This document shows positions 25,398 to 37,397 of a stretch of 64,000 bases of DNA, one piece after another. Numbering within the stretch: position 1 is the first letter of the stretch; each line of letters opens with the position of its first letter. The DNA is from Drosophila miranda. Its lineage: Eukaryota; Arthropoda; Insecta; Diptera; Drosophilidae. The notes beneath the pieces were generated by a model. That model saw nothing but the letters and a program-made list of their open reading frames with translations, was not told where the DNA came from and searched no databases. The DNA lies in assembly GCF_003369915.1 (NCBI RefSeq), contig NW_022881614.1, positions 24,840,336-24,904,335 of the forward strand. Direction: 5' to 3'. A program made the position numbers and the translations under genes.

Positions 25398-25913
25398 TCT
25401 TTTTTGTATGTGTGTTCTTATACCCTTGCAGGGCAGTCCAATTTAAGTCGGATTAATATAGAAATGAAAAACAAATCCATGCCCAATCTATTTATAAGAA
25501 CTATCGTGGTTCAACGATTACTTTCCAAGAAATAACTTTTGATGAGCCTCGGTGTAGAGCTGCCAAAGAGGCGACCTATACAAGGTTTTCTGTTGTCTGC
25601 TCAAAGCCTTAGCCAAAGCCATCAAAATCGAGGGTATATAAACTTCGGCCTTCCGAATAGAGCGTCTTGATGGTTCGGTTTTATTTTTGTATAATTACTG
25701 GGGTATATGTCTGCTTTTTTTGTGTGAGTGTTGTTCTTTGTGTGTGCTGTGGTAAGCACACATAACGGTAATTTAATTAACATACATAAACACACACACA
25801 CACAGAGCCAAGAAGGGAATGTAGAGCACAATAAATCCAAGGGACGGAACGGCCTAGCTGGCCGATTGTGTGGTGGGGAGGGGAAACAGTTAGCTTGAGG
25901 CACTTACAAAACG

Positions 25914-25983
25914 TTTCGGCAAAACGACTCTTCGTAATCGATATTCAGTTTCGACAAATCGACTCTTCGTAATCGATATTCAG
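25914..25983. repeat. Two tandem 35-bp units
   Basis: The units share CGACTCTTCGTAATCGATAT and differ at only two positions (tttcggcaaaac versus tttcgacaaatc). Each contains AATCGATATT, close to the DREF-type TATCGATA motif. Confidence 0.85.
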
Positions 25984-26367
25984 TCTGTCATCGAATAGGA
26001 AATGCGAATATTTGCGAATAACTTTAGTTAGAAAGCACTTGGTATTTTAATTATTTACATTAATTTCGGTTTACCGATCCTATCCACGGCACAGAGTTAT
26101 TTTCAACAATTTATTTTCGTTTCTTAGAATCTGGCTTGAAGCTGTCAAACAGCGCTCGAGCCTGTTCCTTTATGATAACCACGCACAGCTGTTTATATGC
26201 CGCCGGAAGTTGCACGCTTGAACCGTTAGACCGTCGACCGCTTCACTCTTTGCCGGGTCGACACAACCGTTAAGAGGCGCGTTCCGCAAGCGTATGAAGC
26301 TAGAGGAGGACTCGACTAACGGTTCTGGGGCCAGTGTTGCCGTGCTGCGAGGCAGCGTCTGCGCAGA

Positions 26368-26369
26368 GT

Positions 26370-26410
<41 letters not shown>
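26368..26410 (+). repeat. (GA)n microsatellite
   Basis: A nearly pure GA run (gagagagacagagagagaga...), interrupted once by ACA. Such tracts bind GAGA-type factors (CLAMP/GAF); binding here is not shown. Confidence 0.9.
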
Positions 26411-26413
<3 letters not shown>

Positions 26414-26440
26414 CCTGCTGACTGACGGAACATCTGTGTT

Positions 26441-27552
26441 TTTTATACCCGATACTCAAAATGAGTATTGGGGTATATTAGATTTGTGGTAAAAGTGGAT
26501 GTGTGTAACGTCCAAAAGGAATCGTTTCCGACCCCATTAAGTATATATATTCTTGATCAGCATCAATAGCCGAGTCGATTGAGCCCTGTCTGTCCGTCCG
26601 TCCGTCCGTCCGTCCGTCCGTCCGTCCGTCCCCTTCAGCGTCTAGTGCTCAAAGACTATACGAGCAATAGCAACGATGTTTTGGATCCAGACTTCTGTGA
26701 TATGTCACTGCTACAAAAATATTTCAAAACTTCGCCCCGCCCACTTCCGCCCCCACAAAGGACGAAAATCTGTGGCATCCACATTTTTAAAGATACGATA
26801 AAACCAAAAACGCAGAATCGGTGAGGATGACTATATCTTCTACAGTGCAAAATCTGAACCAGATCGTATAATGATTATAGCCAGAATCAAGAAAACAATT
26901 TCATTCTTTCTCGCTCTGTCTCTCTCTAACACTCAGGTTTCATGGTCGGTTTTGTCAATTGCAAAATATGAGTTCAAGGATCTCAGAACCTATAAGAGCC
27001 AGAGCAACCAAATTTGGTATCCACACTCCTGTGATATCGGACCTTGACCGTTTCGTGTCCAAATTTCGCCACACCCCCTTCCGCCCCCGCAAAGGACGAA
27101 AATCTGGGGCATCCACAAATCTCAGAGACTATTAGGCTAGAGTAACAAAATTTGGTATCCGCACTTCTGTTAGATCTCACTATAAAACGTATATCTCAGA
27201 ATTTCGCCCCACCCCCTTTCGCCCCCACAAAGGACGAAAATCTGTTGCATCCACAATATTGCACATTCAAGAAAACTAAAAACGCAGAATCATAGATAAC
27301 GACCATATCTATCAGATTGCTGAATCTGGATCAGATCGGATCATTTTTGTAGCCAAAAGCAAGAAATCAATTTTCAGTGGCTACGCAGCGCCCGACGTCA
27401 CGCTCAGACTGATTTTCTGTCTCTCTCGCACGCACTCTTTGTCGTGTGGTTCAATATTAGCGGCGTCTGCCGCAGGAGAGCCATACTGACTTAGTATCGG
27501 GTATAACTGTAGAGTTGCGGTGTCCGCAGCAACTCACAACGTTCCACCTCGT
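26441..27552 (+). mobile_element. DINE copy 6 (subfamily A)
   Basis: Full-length plus copy from TTTTATACCCGATACTC to CGTTCCACCTCGTT, with a (GTCY)n tract at about 26587-26632 and the subfamily A middle motif. Confidence 0.92.
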
Positions 27553-29039
27553 TTTGTTATTATGCGGGCAGCAGGCAGAAGAGAGGCAACGACAACGACT
27601 TCAATTCGATTGTGGTGAATGGATCATACAGAATACAGTTGTTTCAATAAATACCTGTCGAATAATTGATGGCCCACACAGAGCTGAGGGTACTCTGATT
27701 GGAATTAACCGTACTGTTGGCCTGGTGGTTCACGGATAGCGTAAGGCTGCCACGGAAGACTGAAGCCCAGCCACTCACACTGGCACAAGTACGTATCGTA
27801 TCCGTCGTATCCTTGCCCGGACTGGTATAAGTACTGTGTGCCCCGACGAACTAATGTCAAGGTTTTTGGCTGCTGTTCAAAGTCCCCACAGCACGTCACG
27901 TGGCACGGGCACGGACAGGCGGTTGGGGATGGAGCGTAGAGACGATTATGCCACTACCAGGCCAATCCTGCCACTCTCTGTCTCTCGCTGTTCCGTGCAT
28001 CTTTCTCTCCGCCGTACTGCTGCCTCGCATGAATGAGCAAAAAAGTCGCGACAAGCCCAGTTCCAAAGCCAATGTCAAGTGCAAGCGGAAGCCAGGGTAG
28101 AGGCAAAATCACTTTACATGCACCACGACTACCCCCACTCCCGACAACAGCCTTCACTTTGGGTACTATTGGGGCCAATGGCGATGGGCACTTACCCAAG
28201 TGACCCCCAAACCGGACGGCACACTCACGCAAATGGGCGAGCATCTGTGTATATTTTATAAGTCATCGATTGCACTCGTCCTTCACTGGCCCATTCCGCC
28301 ACTAGCGCTAGACTCAATGAGTGGATGTGTGCTGTGCTGTGCCGAGGGATACTGACCCAGGCAGGTGCCGCAGGTCGGATGCGATTATACGCCAATGCTT
28401 CAAATGCTTCAAAAGCAGCATACATGTCGGGTGCATGACGAGGAATGCTCGATGCGTGCTTCGCCGATAAGGACTGTTATCGCCAATACTCAAAGAATAT
28501 ATTTGGTATCTGGCAATTGAAGTACATATGTCACACTCCATAGTTGACCATAGTTATGTTTATATTCACGCTATTTCTCCTATGCTTCGTCCCTGACCTC
28601 GTCCCCGCTGTTGTCTTCGTCTATTCCTCAATCCCCTGGTAGGCTGAGTCGGTGCCAGAATCCAACAACAAATACACAATTCAGTCGCAAAAGGCAAAAC
28701 CAAAATACGGTGCTTGGTCATGACACAGCAAATTTATGTTCGATGACCTCGCACTAGCGAATGGTTCAAAGCGGAATACCCATTGTTGATTCGACTGAAG
28801 TCTGGTGGAAAACCACCATATCTTGCGGTGATCACGAAATAGCGGCATCTTTCTTTCGCATAGGTGAGTAGGGAAAAATAGATGGGCAGTACGAATGCAC
28901 GGCGATATACATATTTATATATATGTATTTATGGATTGTATCAAAGACAATACCAAGATATTGCATCAGGAAAAAATTCCGTTTCAATTTTCATTTGACG
29001 CTTCGTGGCACGGGCGTTCGGGTTACCGGTACTTCAATT
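27553..29039. other. Non-coding DNA
   Basis: No exon can be supported. A minus-strand open frame at 27705-27899 and several near 27900-28250 overlap one another on both strands and lack domains or clear splice sites. Confidence 0.5.
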
Positions 29040-30156
29040 ATTATACCCGATACTCAAAATGAGTATTGGGGTATATTAGATTTGTGGTAAAAGTGGATGT
29101 GTGTAACGTCCAAAAGGAATCGTTTCCGACCCCATTAAGTATATATATTCTTGATCAGCATCAATTGCCGAGTCGATTGAGCCATGTCTGTCTGTCCGTC
29201 TGTCCGTCCGTCCGTCTGTCCGTCTGTCCGTCCCCTTCAGCGCCTAGTGCTCAAAGACTATAAGAGCGAGAGCAACGATGTTTTCGATCCAGACTTCTGT
29301 GATATGTCACTGCTACAAGAATATTTCAAAACTTTGCCCCGCCCACTTCCGCCCCCACAAAGGACGAAAATCTGTGGCATCCACATTTTTAAAGATACGA
29401 TAAAACCAAAAACGCAGAATCGTAGAAGATGACTATATCTTCTAGAGTGCAAAATCTGAACCAGATCGTATAATTATTATAGCCAGAATCAAGAAAACAA
29501 TTTCATTTTTTCTCGCCCTGTCTCTCTCTAACACACACGTAGCATAGCCGTCTTTGCTTAGAGTAAAACATTAGCGCCTAGATCTCAGAGACTATAATAG
29601 CTAGAGCAACCAAATTTGGTATCCACACTCCTAATATATCGGACCGAGACGAGTTTGTTTCAAAATTTCGCCACACCACCTTCCGCCCCCGCAAAGGATG
29701 AAAATCTGGGGATATTCACAAATCTCAGAGACTATTAAGGCTAGAGTAACCAAATTTAGTATCCGCACTCCTGTTAGATCTCACTATAAAACGTATATCT
29801 CAAAATTTTGCCCCACCCCCTTCCGCCCCCACAAAGAACGAAAATCTGTTGCATCCACAATATTGAGGATACGAGAAAACTAAAAACGCAGAATCATAGA
29901 TAATGATCATATATATCAGATTGCTGAAACTGGATCAGATCAGATCATTTTTATAGCCAAAAGGAACAAATCAATTTGCACTGGCTACGCAGCACCCGAC
30001 GTCTAGCTCAGACTGATTTTCTGTCTCTCTCGCACGCACTCCTTGTCGTGTCGTTTAATATTAGCGGCGTCTGCCGGAGGAGAGCCATACTGACTTAGTA
30101 TCGGGTATAACTGTAGAGTTGCGGTCTCCGCAGCAACTCACAACGTTCCCCCTCGT
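29040..30156 (+). mobile_element. DINE copy 7 (subfamily B)
   Basis: Full-length plus copy starting TTATACCCGATACTC and ending CGTTCCCCCTCGTC. The (GTCY)n tract is at about 29185-29232. The middle has the CGTAGCATAGCCG/GCTTAGAGTAAAAC variant of subfamily B. Confidence 0.92.
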
Positions 30157-30543
30157 CTTTTAAGCTACATATCTTTAAGCTTCATCTCTGACCGCGGCCC
30201 GCTGCCTACCTACTCGGGCCCGGTACAAACGCGTAGAAATTAAGTAATTTTCGGTCCGGTAACTTTCTAGACACAAATACACAGTCTTTGCCGACGCACA
30301 ACTTAGATCGAGACTTGAGACCCTTCTAGGTCGCAAGATTGTAAAACTAACTGCATTGCTTGCAATATTGAAACCTACACATGCAGAATGTGAGAATACG
30401 TGTGCACCCACGCATGCTTTACAATATGTTTCCTCAAGTGAAACAGAAATGTGTAGAAGCGAAACACGAGTATGCATTAAAATAGTTTGGAACCACAAGA
30501 GAACATAAACATAAATAAACATAAGCGCTGAAAATTAAATAAG
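30157..30543. other. Short non-coding spacer between DINE copies
   Basis: 387 bases lie between DINE copy 7 (plus) and copy 8 (minus). No gene, tRNA or domain is recognised. Confidence 0.5.
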
Positions 30544-31243
30544 AACGAGGGGGAACGTTGTGAGTTGCTGCGGATACCCGATACTTAGTCAGTATGGCTC
30601 TCCTCCGGCAGACGCCGCTAATATTAAAGGACACGACAAAGAATGCGTGCGAGAGAGACAGAAAATCAGTCTGAGCGTGACGTCGGGCGCTGCGTAGCCA
30701 CTGCAAATTGATTTCTTGCTTTTGGCTACAAAAATTATCCGATCTGATCCAGATTCAGCAATCTGATAGATATGGTCATTATCTATGATTCTGCGTTTTT
30801 AGTTTTCTCGAATGTGCAATATTGTGGGGGCCGAAGGGGGTGGGGCGAAATTCTGAGATATACGTTTTATAGTGAGATCTAACAGAAGTGCGGATACCAA
30901 ATTTGGTTACTCTAGCCTAATAGTCTCTGAGATTTGTGGATGTCCCAGATTTTCGTCCTTTGCGGGGGCGGAAGGGAGTGTGGCGAAATTTGGACACAAA
31001 ACGGTCAAGGTGCCGATATCACAGGAGTGTGGATACCAAATTTGGTTGCTCTGGCTTTTATAGGTTCTGAGATCCTTGAGCTCATATTTTGCAATTGGCA
31101 AAACCGACCATGAAACCTGTGTGTTAGAGAGAGATAGAGCGAGAAAGAATGAAATTGTTTTCTTGATTCTGGCTATAATAATTATACGATCTGGTTGAGA
31201 TTTTGCACTCTAGAAGATATAGTTATCCTCTACGATTCTGCGA
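30544..31243 (-). mobile_element. DINE copy 8a, partial (subfamily A)
   Basis: Minus-strand copy with an intact 3' end. It breaks off after the second module (at TACGATTCTGCG) and joins copy 8b. It lacks the 5' third and the (GTCY)n tract. The hairpin region is also deleted (GCTGCGGATACCCGATACTT). Confidence 0.88.
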
Positions 31244-32314
31244 GGCAGAATACCCGATACTAAGTCAGTATGGCTCTCCTCCGGCAGACGCCGCTAATAT
31301 TAAACGACACGACAAGGAGAGAGACAGAAAATCAGTCTGAGCGTGACGTCGGGTGCTGCGTAGCCAGTGCAAATTGATTTGTTCCTTTTGGCTATAAAAA
31401 TGATCTGATCTGATCCAGTTTCAGCAATCTGATATATATGATCATTATCTATGATTCTGCGTTTTTAGTTTTCTCGTATCCTCAATATTGTGGATGCAAC
31501 AGATTTTCGTTCTTTGTGGGGGCCGAAGGGGGTGGGGCGAAATTCTGAGATATACGTTTTATAGTGAGATCTAACAGAAGTGCGGATACCAAATTTGGTT
31601 ACTCTAGCCTAATAGTCTCTGAGATTTGTGGATGTCCCAGATTTTCGTCCTTTGCGGGGGCGGAAGGGGGTGTGGCGAAATTTGGACACAAAACGGTCAA
31701 GGTCCCGATATCACAGGAGTGTGGATACCAAATTTGGTTGCTCTGGCTTTTATAGGTTCTGAGATCCTTGAGCTCATATTTTGCAATTGGCAAAACCGAC
31801 CATGAAACCTGTGTGTTAGAGAGAGACAGAGCGAGAAAGAATGAAATTGTTTTCTTGATTCTGGCTATAATAATTATACGATCTGGTTGAGATTTTGCAC
31901 TCTAGAAGATATAGTTATCCTCTACGATTCTGCGTTTTTAGTTTTCTCGTATCTTCGTATATTGGATGCCACAGATTTTCGCCCTTTGTGGGGGCGGAAG
32001 TGGGCGGGGCGAAGTTTTGAAATATTTTTGTAGCAGTGACATATCACAGAAGTCTGGATCCAAAACATCGTTGCTCTAGCTCTTATAGTCTTTGAGCACT
32101 AGGCGCTGAAGGGGTCGGACAGACGGACGGACGGACGGACGGACGGACGGACAGACAGACAGACAGACAGGGCTCAATCGACTCGGCTTTTGATGCTGAT
32201 CAAGACTATATATACTTTATGGGTTCGGAAACGATTCCTTCTGGACGTTACACACATCCGCTTTTACCACAAATCTAATATACCCCAATACTCATTTTGA
32301 GTATCGGGTATAAT
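31244..32314 (-). mobile_element. DINE copy 8b, lacking its 3' terminus (subfamily A)
   Basis: Minus-strand copy that starts at the subterminal TACCCGATACTAAGTCAG and so lacks the hairpin and last ~50 bases. It is complete at the 5' end (GAGTATCGGGTATAA). (GTCY)n is at about 32118-32168. It shares private variants with copy 8a (for example GATGTCCCAG and AGCCTAATAG) at a constant offset of 692 bases. At 31315 it has a net 10-base deletion compared with all other copies, giving ACAAGGAGAGAGACAG. Confidence 0.9.
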
Positions 32315-33246
32315 TACAATCACATACAATTTTGTTTGTGTCTTAAGCAACACAAACGATTGCGCCGCGTCATGAGCTGAACGTGATGCCACCGGATGCC
32401 GAATGCATTAAACACCGGAGACGAAGACCCTGGTTCCTCTTGCAGAAAGTTCGCTTGCAACGTATTCGTTGTATGGTTAGACTACAAAATATGTACATAT
32501 ATGGTTATGGGTCGTTCAAGGAAAAACGGAAAAAAATGTGAATATTGACAGCGCGTACTATCGTCCTTCTGCGCGTTTCGAAAGTAAGACTAAAACTATT
32601 TTACTCGAAAGTATTTATATATGCTGACGTATAGTATATGGAAAGTGCTGTAGCCTGTTCAAATCACCAACAAAATATGTACAAATGGAAAACTTAAGCA
32701 GAGACTTAAGGACAGACTGCACTAAACGCCGAATCAGTTTTGAAAAACAAAAACAAAACAAAATACCTTTGTGTGATACCAGTATTTTTGGATACAAACA
32801 TAAAACGTACCTTAAGTTCTTTTCTCGATCGAAGTTTTGCTCTTTTAGTATTTATTCAATGTTTGTAATATTTCATCTAAGTTTAGAACTTAGTTATCGG
32901 GAACAACTAAATTAAATAATATCATGAATATACAATTTAAAAAAAAAAAAACCTTAGGCCGGCCTTATGGCAAGATAAACGTCATCCGAAAAACGCAATT
33001 TCCTCGGGATGGGATTTGAGTAGCTACTTATCGTTTTACACGACTGTTAAATTGTATCTTGACATTGAGAAATGGGCGCTTAAATATGAGCTAATTATTC
33101 AGGCTATTTTTAACATCATCGGATAGGCCCGATGCAGATATAAATGTGGGAATTACAATTTTAAAAGAAGCTGAAATGCCACCATAAATAAATTAAATTA
33201 CATTATAGCTATGGACTATAGGTAAATAAAAAAAATATGATCCCGA
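32315..33246. other. windei downstream region (3' UTR and spacer)
   Basis: Lies 3' of windei on the minus strand. A minus-strand AATAAA at about 32848-32853 is a candidate windei poly(A) signal, giving a 3' UTR of up to 400 bases. The remainder (32315-32830) shows nothing recognisable. An A-run lies at 32939-32950. Confidence 0.5.
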
Positions 33247-36200
33247 TTACGACCAGGTTTTGGGTACGCTGAACGATCCGAAGCGCTGATGAGCGTCGAC
33301 GCCACGCACAGCGAAATAGTAGCGTTGGTTCTCTTGAAACTGGTTGAGCGTGACGGCCATGGGCAACAGCATGGCTTTGACATCGCCCACGTGCCTCCAG
33401 GAGTCGGTGCTGCGCTCATGTAGTGTCTCTTGGTACGCAAAAATCTGATACGTTACGCATTCGGCATATTTACTACTCGCATCCTCCAGATTCCAGGAGA
33501 TGACAATGCCTGTATCCATCAGGCTGATGCGTATGAGAGGCCGCGACGGCGGAAGTTTCCAGGCGGGATTGAAGGGCTGTGCAGGCGATGATGGCAGCGG
33601 CGCTGGATGCGAGTACCTTAATCGAGTGGCGGCAGGCGGCGTATTCTCCGACCGTATCTGCATCGTCACATTCGATCCAAGGGAATGGCGCTGACCTGGT
33701 GAAGACGTCAAAGCGAGTCAGCCAACGATCGTGGAATCAATTAAATGCACTCACCTACACCATTATTGGTGACTATTTGTCTGGCATTGGCTCTCGTCAT
33801 TTGCAGGGGCGACAATCTCACAGCATTTCCACTAGCAAGTGTACGACCTGATCCCGAGGCTCTTGTCTCAGACACTGTTGCCCCCAGAGAATTCCTCTTC
33901 ACGGCCATGTTGGATGATTGCCGTGAATGTGCGTGGCCCTCTGCAGCATTAGCTGAAGCCGCCATAGCTGCCGCAGCATCGTCTTCATCTGTGAGATCAA
34001 TTACGGCCTTCTCCTTCGGCTTGGCCGGAGCCAGGTTGGGTTGGCCATAATTGACGGCACTGCCACCTGGTCCTCCACTGCTGGTTGAGGAAATGGGTAC
34101 AGAAACCATACTAGCTCCCTTAGGACCCATTGAGCGCACATTTGTTGCACATTTTGGCCCCTGCTTGACCGAATTGGGACCAGGAACAGGGCGGGTTCTG
34201 CGAGGAATTAGAAGAGCATATATTACAGGAGCAAACTTGGTAATCGAATGACTTACGCTTGATATTGTTGCTTTTGGGTTGTATATGGACCACTGTTCCG
34301 CATTGCAGCCGCCGATGCAGTGCTTCCTGTGTGCTTTGAGGCATGCATAAGCCTTTGAGGTCCAGGGGCAGAGGTCTGTAAGCGACTTATTGTGGTCTGG
34401 TTGTTCACCTGGGCTCCTGGCAATACGTTTCCTGGCACAGGTCGCTGTGGGGTAATCTTCCGCATGCATCCCCTGCGTACAGGAGGCGCAGCAGTAGAGG
34501 CAGTCGAGGCAGGAGTCTGATTGTAGGAAACGGAGGAGCGTTGCGTTGGCAGTTGCTGCTGCTGGTTCTGCTTTTGATGATTTTGTTGTTGTTGCTGTTG
34601 CTGCTGCGCATTTGAACTCGCGACCGAGCTAGCTGCCCGCATCGACTGCAACGGCGAACGCATAGGAGCTGTGCTCGCCTTCGAAGGATTGCTACTAGGA
34701 GGCGCCAACATGCTGCCTGCAGCAAGTGCCTGATCTACAGCACTGGGTGCTGCACTCGGCTTCATGACCTTAAAAGGAATGCCTACTTGCAGTCCAACAG
34801 CTCGTGTAATTCTTACCGGTGCCGTGAAATGTGCATTCTTGGTCTCCAGATCCTTCAGCACCCGCTTGTGCACCGTGTCCAGGTCGAGGTACTGTTTGGA
34901 TACTTCGGCAAGCCTGCGACGATAGATGGCAAGCGTCTTCTCATACTTGTCCAGCTGGCAGCGGATTTCCGCGAACTCGCTTTTCACCATCATACCCTCC
35001 ACGACCTTCTGGAGGACGAATTCTTCCAGATGATGGCGGGTCAAGTTGTCAAAGCTCTTGCGAAAGCTCTTAAGGAACTCAAGGCGCAGAGGCTTAACGT
35101 CTATTTTGCGCTCTGGCTCTGGTTTCAGCTGCAATTTAAGCTCCTTTTGTTCCTTTGTATTTACTGGCTCTTCCTTCTTAACCAACTCGCAGTCCACCTC
35201 TTTGTCCTGTACATCCAAATCAATTTGAAGTGTGCCATCATTAGAGCTACTTGAATCGAAATCATCAGTCCTGAGCTTCTTACTGGGAATGCCTTCGTTT
35301 CCTTCCTTTTCCGCGGGGCTGGCGTCTAAGGAATCGTGGCTACGCTTGGCCACAGTGGAAATGGGTTCGGTCTCGCTACCATCGGTGGACAGTCGAGACT
35401 GCTTTGGCTCCGCACCCACATCTGCATCAGCTTTCGTCTCTGACTCCACATCAGAATTGGTTTTCTCCACGGTGCTAGCCTCCACATTGTTCGGCTCAAC
35501 TGGTTCGACAGCTTCAGCGGGACACAACAGATTGCTGCTCGAGTTTCTGTCCCCGTCTTCCGTGGCAGTGGTCTTTATGTTATTGTGTGGTTTCAGCTTC
35601 TGCTTCTCGAACTGATCGCATGCATTGTCGGAATTGTCCGCTTGCAGTTCTTTGCTTTCAGTGGACTCTATTGGTATGTCATCTGGAGTGGGGCAGGAGG
35701 ACTTTTTTTCGCAACCCTGGGTTCCCTTATCTTGGGGTTTCTTTGGAGGTAGCTCCTCCTCTTCGTCCTCGGATACCAAAACGATGTCGTTTTCCATATT
35801 GTTAGTCACATCTGATTTAATTTCCTTTACCTCCGCAGGATCTTCTGCATCCTTGGGCTTTTCAATAGGTTCAAAGAAGATGACTTCGTCATCCGAGTCT
35901 GCATCTTTGAAAGCTCCTTCAGGGGATTTTTTTCCCTTGTACAATTCCAATTCCATGTCCTTCCCATATGACAATGTCTTGGGTGGGATCTCTAGTTCGC
36001 TATCTGTAACACCATTAGTCGTTGGCTCCTTTTTATTTTCACTAGTTGTGTCTTCCTTTGCATTTCCTTCCTTTTCCGTCTCTTTGCCAGCATCTTTGAG
36101 GGTTTCTCCTGTTACTTCCACTGCGATCACATCAGTGGTACTCGTGGTATCCATTGTTTCCTCCGTCTGAGCTTTATCCTTTGGCTTCTGGGTATCTTCT

Positions 36201-37397
36201 GAGGCAGCTATCTTTTTAGCTGCTGCGTCAGTGTCCATTGGCTCAAATGAGTTGGTATTTTCTAGGGTCTCCTTGGCCTTATCTTCAGTAATCTCATCTT
36301 CAACCTTTTTCTGATCTTCAGCTAGATCGGCAACTGTTTCTTTGTTATCTGTTAGGTCGTCCTCGCAAACAATACACTCCTCCGAAGAATCTAAATCGAT
36401 GACTTGTACAGTTGAGGGATCCTTACCAGGGGTCCTATCTTTGAGAATTTCCTCATCTGAGGAAATGTCATCTAGAGCATAAGTGGGACTTTCACGAGAA
36501 ATGACTTTATCCTTGGAAGCCTCAGCGGTTTTCTCGTCGGATGTCTGCGACTTCTTCAAGTCCTGGGAACTGGTGGCATCAAAATCATCTGAACTCGTTA
36601 TGCTATCCAGAGCATCCAGAAAAATATCATCCGTGGATTGGCTTAGCTTTTCCTTGATCTCGGCTGCAGAACTATCTCCATTGGTTTTCTCCCCAGGTTT
36701 TTTCACATGTGGTGCTTCTTCTTTAATTTCCTCCCCTGTCTCGGAATCTTCTTTGTTGTCTACCACTTTTTCCACATAGCTTTCAGCTTCAGCGGAGTTC
36801 TTGGGCTCTTCAAAATCCTCCTTTGCTTTCACATTATATTCGATCTCTTTCGCACTAGCTTTAGCTTCAGTTTTCTCCGATTCGCGCGTCACGCTGCTTT
36901 CACCCGCTCCGGCTTTTTTGCCTTCTTCTTTTGTGTCAGCTGTGTTTTCCTTTTCGACCACAGGGCTGCTTTCCTTTTCCTTATCGCAATCGTCTGCTGG
37001 CTCTTCGACGAATGCCGCCTCGGGTTCTGGCGCAGCCTCTGGGTTAGAAACTGAAGAATCCTTGGGACAATCCACAATTGAACTGATTTTATCCAGCAAC
37101 TCGTCCAAGTCATTTCCAGCGTTTCGTTTTTCTTTCAAGCCATCTGTTGTCTTAAGACAGGCGATTGCTATTGTTTCTCCGCCATTAGTCAATTCATTGA
37201 AATCTTCGTCTTCCCTGGACGATCGTCCCGATCCATTGCCGATTTCTGTAACAATTTATGGCATAAAAAAGATTATTTTTTTTATTTATATTTTATTTTC
37301 ACTTACCACTGGGGCTGTTATTATCAATGAGTTCCTCGGGGATTGCTCCCATGATTGACAGTTCTTCTAATTCCACGTTCTGGCTTACTTCCATCAT
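33247..37397 (-). CDS. wde: Windei (ATF7IP/MCAF1 homologue), four coding exons
   Basis: Windei is the fly cofactor of the H3K9 methyltransferase Eggless/SETDB1 and acts in the nucleus in heterochromatin silencing. Coding exons (minus): 37397-37307, 37245-34257, 34197-33755 and 33695-33247; the introns are 61, 59 and 59 bp with GT/AG ends. The joined frame is 1324 codons including the stop, with no lesion. Visible parts: a long acidic, S/T/E-rich N-terminal half; a helical coiled-coil-like segment (SEFAEIRCQLDKYEKTLAIY, then RRRLAEVSKQYLDL) that in ATF7IP contacts SETDB1; a Q-rich linker; a SUMO-interacting VIDLTDEDD; and a C-terminal fibronectin type III domain (PPSRPLIRISLMDTGIVISW to YYFAVRGVDAHQRFGSF) as in ATF7IP. 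The start is the first of two adjacent ATGs in exon 1, preceded by a spliced 5' UTR. Confidence 0.93.

Larger units (their letters stand above)
25398..26440. other. Non-coding DNA with tandem and (GA)n repeats
   Basis: It contains (CA)n at 25790-25803, a 35-bp tandem duplication at 25914-25983 and a (GA)n tract at 26368-26410 directly before DINE copy 6. No exon is supported. Confidence 0.55.

Noticed and set aside
26579..26640. SVCPSVRPSVRP-type repeated peptides at several loci
   Set aside because: They are translations of the DINE (GTCY)n tracts, not genes.
27705..27899. Minus-strand open frame with Y/G/Q-rich peptide
   Set aside because: Looked protein-like, but no recognisable family, no clear splice sites, and frames on both strands in the same place.
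35232..37358. Several plus-strand serine/leucine-rich frames opposite windei
   Set aside because: Antisense shadows of the acidic, E/S-rich windei coding exon.
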